Assembly (NCBI GenBank): GCA_035528715.1
Contig: DATKYB010000078.1
Coordinates: 1 to 5,970 of the forward strand
Length of the DNA stretch: 5,970 bases
Direction of reading: 5' to 3'
Source: Nitrospinota bacterium
GTDB lineage: Bacteria > JADFOP01 > DATKYB01
In this document: positions 5,106-5,970 of the stretch, in pieces
Layout: every line of letters begins with the position of its first letter
How positions within the stretch are numbered: position 1 is the stretch's first letter
Position numbers and translations under genes: made by a program
The notes under the pieces: model-generated
The model's input: only the letters and a program-made list of their open reading frames with translations
Told to the model about the DNA's origin: nothing
Database searches by the model: none

Positions 5106-5970
5106 TTAGGCTCCAACCCCAAATACCTTGTTCAGGATAACCACTATCGAAAAGATGATGTATACCGCTGAAGCAATCGCTAATCCTACTTTGATAAAGG
5201 TGCTTGGTTGAATTTCCTTTGGCAGAAATTTTGTGTTCATAAATAACAGCATCGGACTATAGACCGCCATAGTGAAACCTCCAAGGACCGCACCCATAAG
5301 AAATAGGATAAAGGGTTTCGTAGGAATCCAAAGGGCACAGCCAGCAAATACTAACAAGGCGAGAAGAGAAATTGTGTATATTCCCCTCAAGGAATACTTC
5401 TCATGTAAGTCTGTATGGGTATAGAGGATCTCTGATATCATTCGAGACCCCAAATCCAAGGCCACCAACTGGGAGCTATACATGATAAAGAAAGACATGG
5501 CCAGGAATATAACCCTTCCAAACTCCCCTGCCTTCGAAGCTAACATATTTGCCTGGGTTACAGCTATTTGGGCTCCTTTGGGAACCAAGCCCGCAGGATG
5601 CAAAACTTCTAATGCGCCGTGGGCAAGGAGAACTATTCCAACGGTATTGGCAATCCAGAAGTAGATGGTTACATCATTCCTCATTATCTTGTACCACCTA
5701 TTCCATAGAGCCATATTCTTCTCTGTAGTCTCAAATACATTTCCTGCGGTTGGAACGGGTTCCAATTTACCTGTCAGAGGGCTTGTAACCCTACCAATAT
5801 GAGAAGCCATCCCCCACTGCTTTTGTTGAACAGCAAAGGTATAGGCGAGGTTTCCCAGACTCCCGGCGCCTGCATAGATAACAGCACCGAACAAGGCAAA
5901 AAGGTTGATGCCCGGTGGAATCCACCAATCTCCACCAGCATTAAACATGATACCCTTTGCCATTAACCAT
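5106..5970 (-). CDS. Nramp-related divalent metal transporter, C-terminal half, partial
   Basis: The frame is open through the right edge: codons for Trp and Leu precede the first ATG at 5963, so that ATG is probably internal and the N-terminal part lies outside the window. Numbered from that Met, the 285 visible residues contain about six hydrophobic segments (20-43, 98-120, 147-175, 194-213, 217-242, 256-280). They also contain a polar cytoplasmic loop with the GRVTSPLTG motif (58-66) and a basic stretch NRWYKIMRND. The AGAGSLGNLAY helix (31-41), the GRVTSPLTG loop and the MNTKFLPKEIQP segment near the end resemble the distant, roughly 500-residue Nramp-related inner-membrane proteins rather than classical MntH. 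No MPH motif is present in the visible part, and family assignment rests on these remembered patterns. It would move divalent cations across the inner membrane, but the ion is unknown. It ends in tandem stops (TAATAA) followed by a strong terminator, so it is a separate transcription unit from the oxidoreductase. Confidence 0.7.
   Translation of the reverse strand, partial: WLMAKGIMFNAGGDWWIPPGINLFALFGAVIYAGAGSLGNLAYTFAVQQKQWGMASHIGRVTSPLTGKLEPVPTAGNVFETTEKNMALWNRWYKIMRNDVTIYFWIANTVGIVLLAHGALEVLHPAGLVPKGAQIAVTQANMLASKAGEFGRVIFLAMSFFIMYSSQLVALDLGSRMISEILYTHTDLHEKYSLRGIYTISLLALLVFAGCALWIPTKPFILFLMGAVLGGFTMAVYSPMLLFMNTKFLPKEIQPSTFIKVGLAIASAVYIIFSIVVILNKVFGVGA

Noticed and set aside
5961-5963. 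ATG as true start of the transporter gene
   Set aside because: The frame stays open to the right edge (Trp-Leu before the Met) and only about half of an Nramp-type protein lies downstream, so this Met is most likely internal.

Overview
All genes in this AT-rich window are read from the minus strand, so the reading order runs from right to left. The layout is the 3' half of a membrane transporter gene (5106-5970, cut by the right edge), a Rho-independent terminator, a tightly packed three-gene operon for a 2-oxoacid:ferredoxin oxidoreductase (alpha 3676-4860, beta 2775-3674, gamma 2153-2788), a 283-bp non-coding gap carrying promoter-like sites, and a large FAD/iron-sulfur oxidase gene (1-1869, cut by the left edge). 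No tRNA, rRNA, CRISPR array or insertion sequence was seen. The long plus-strand reading frames are antisense shadows of these genes.

The organism looks like an anaerobic bacterium. An oxygen-sensitive thiamine-pyrophosphate (TPP)/[4Fe-4S] oxidoreductase sits next to a GlcD-type oxidase with bacterial-type ferredoxin clusters. AGA, AGG and ATA codons are common, and Shine-Dalgarno sites and the terminator are clear. An uncultured sulfate reducer or syntroph of the Desulfobacterota type would fit, but nothing here fixes the taxonomy.

The enzymes suggest a short route. The FAD/Fe-S oxidase would oxidise a 2-hydroxyacid (lactate, glycolate or a longer analogue) to a 2-oxoacid. The oxidoreductase would then decarboxylate the 2-oxoacid oxidatively to an acyl-CoA, passing electrons to ferredoxin. 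This is inference from gene families and adjacency. The two units are separated by 283 bp without a convincing terminator, and the oxidase has promoter-like sequences of its own.

The most interesting point is that the oxidoreductase is a divergent member of its family. The gamma subunit has lost the GRGGQG loop. The beta subunit has GDS where relatives have GDG. The alpha subunit has a changed loop (HCRLA) beside the predicted substrate arginine. No delta (2x[4Fe-4S] ferredoxin-like) subunit is encoded in the window. Together these suggest an uncharacterised branch with an unusual substrate or electron partner. The transporter belongs to a distant Nramp-related group and shows no MPH metal-site motif in the part visible here.
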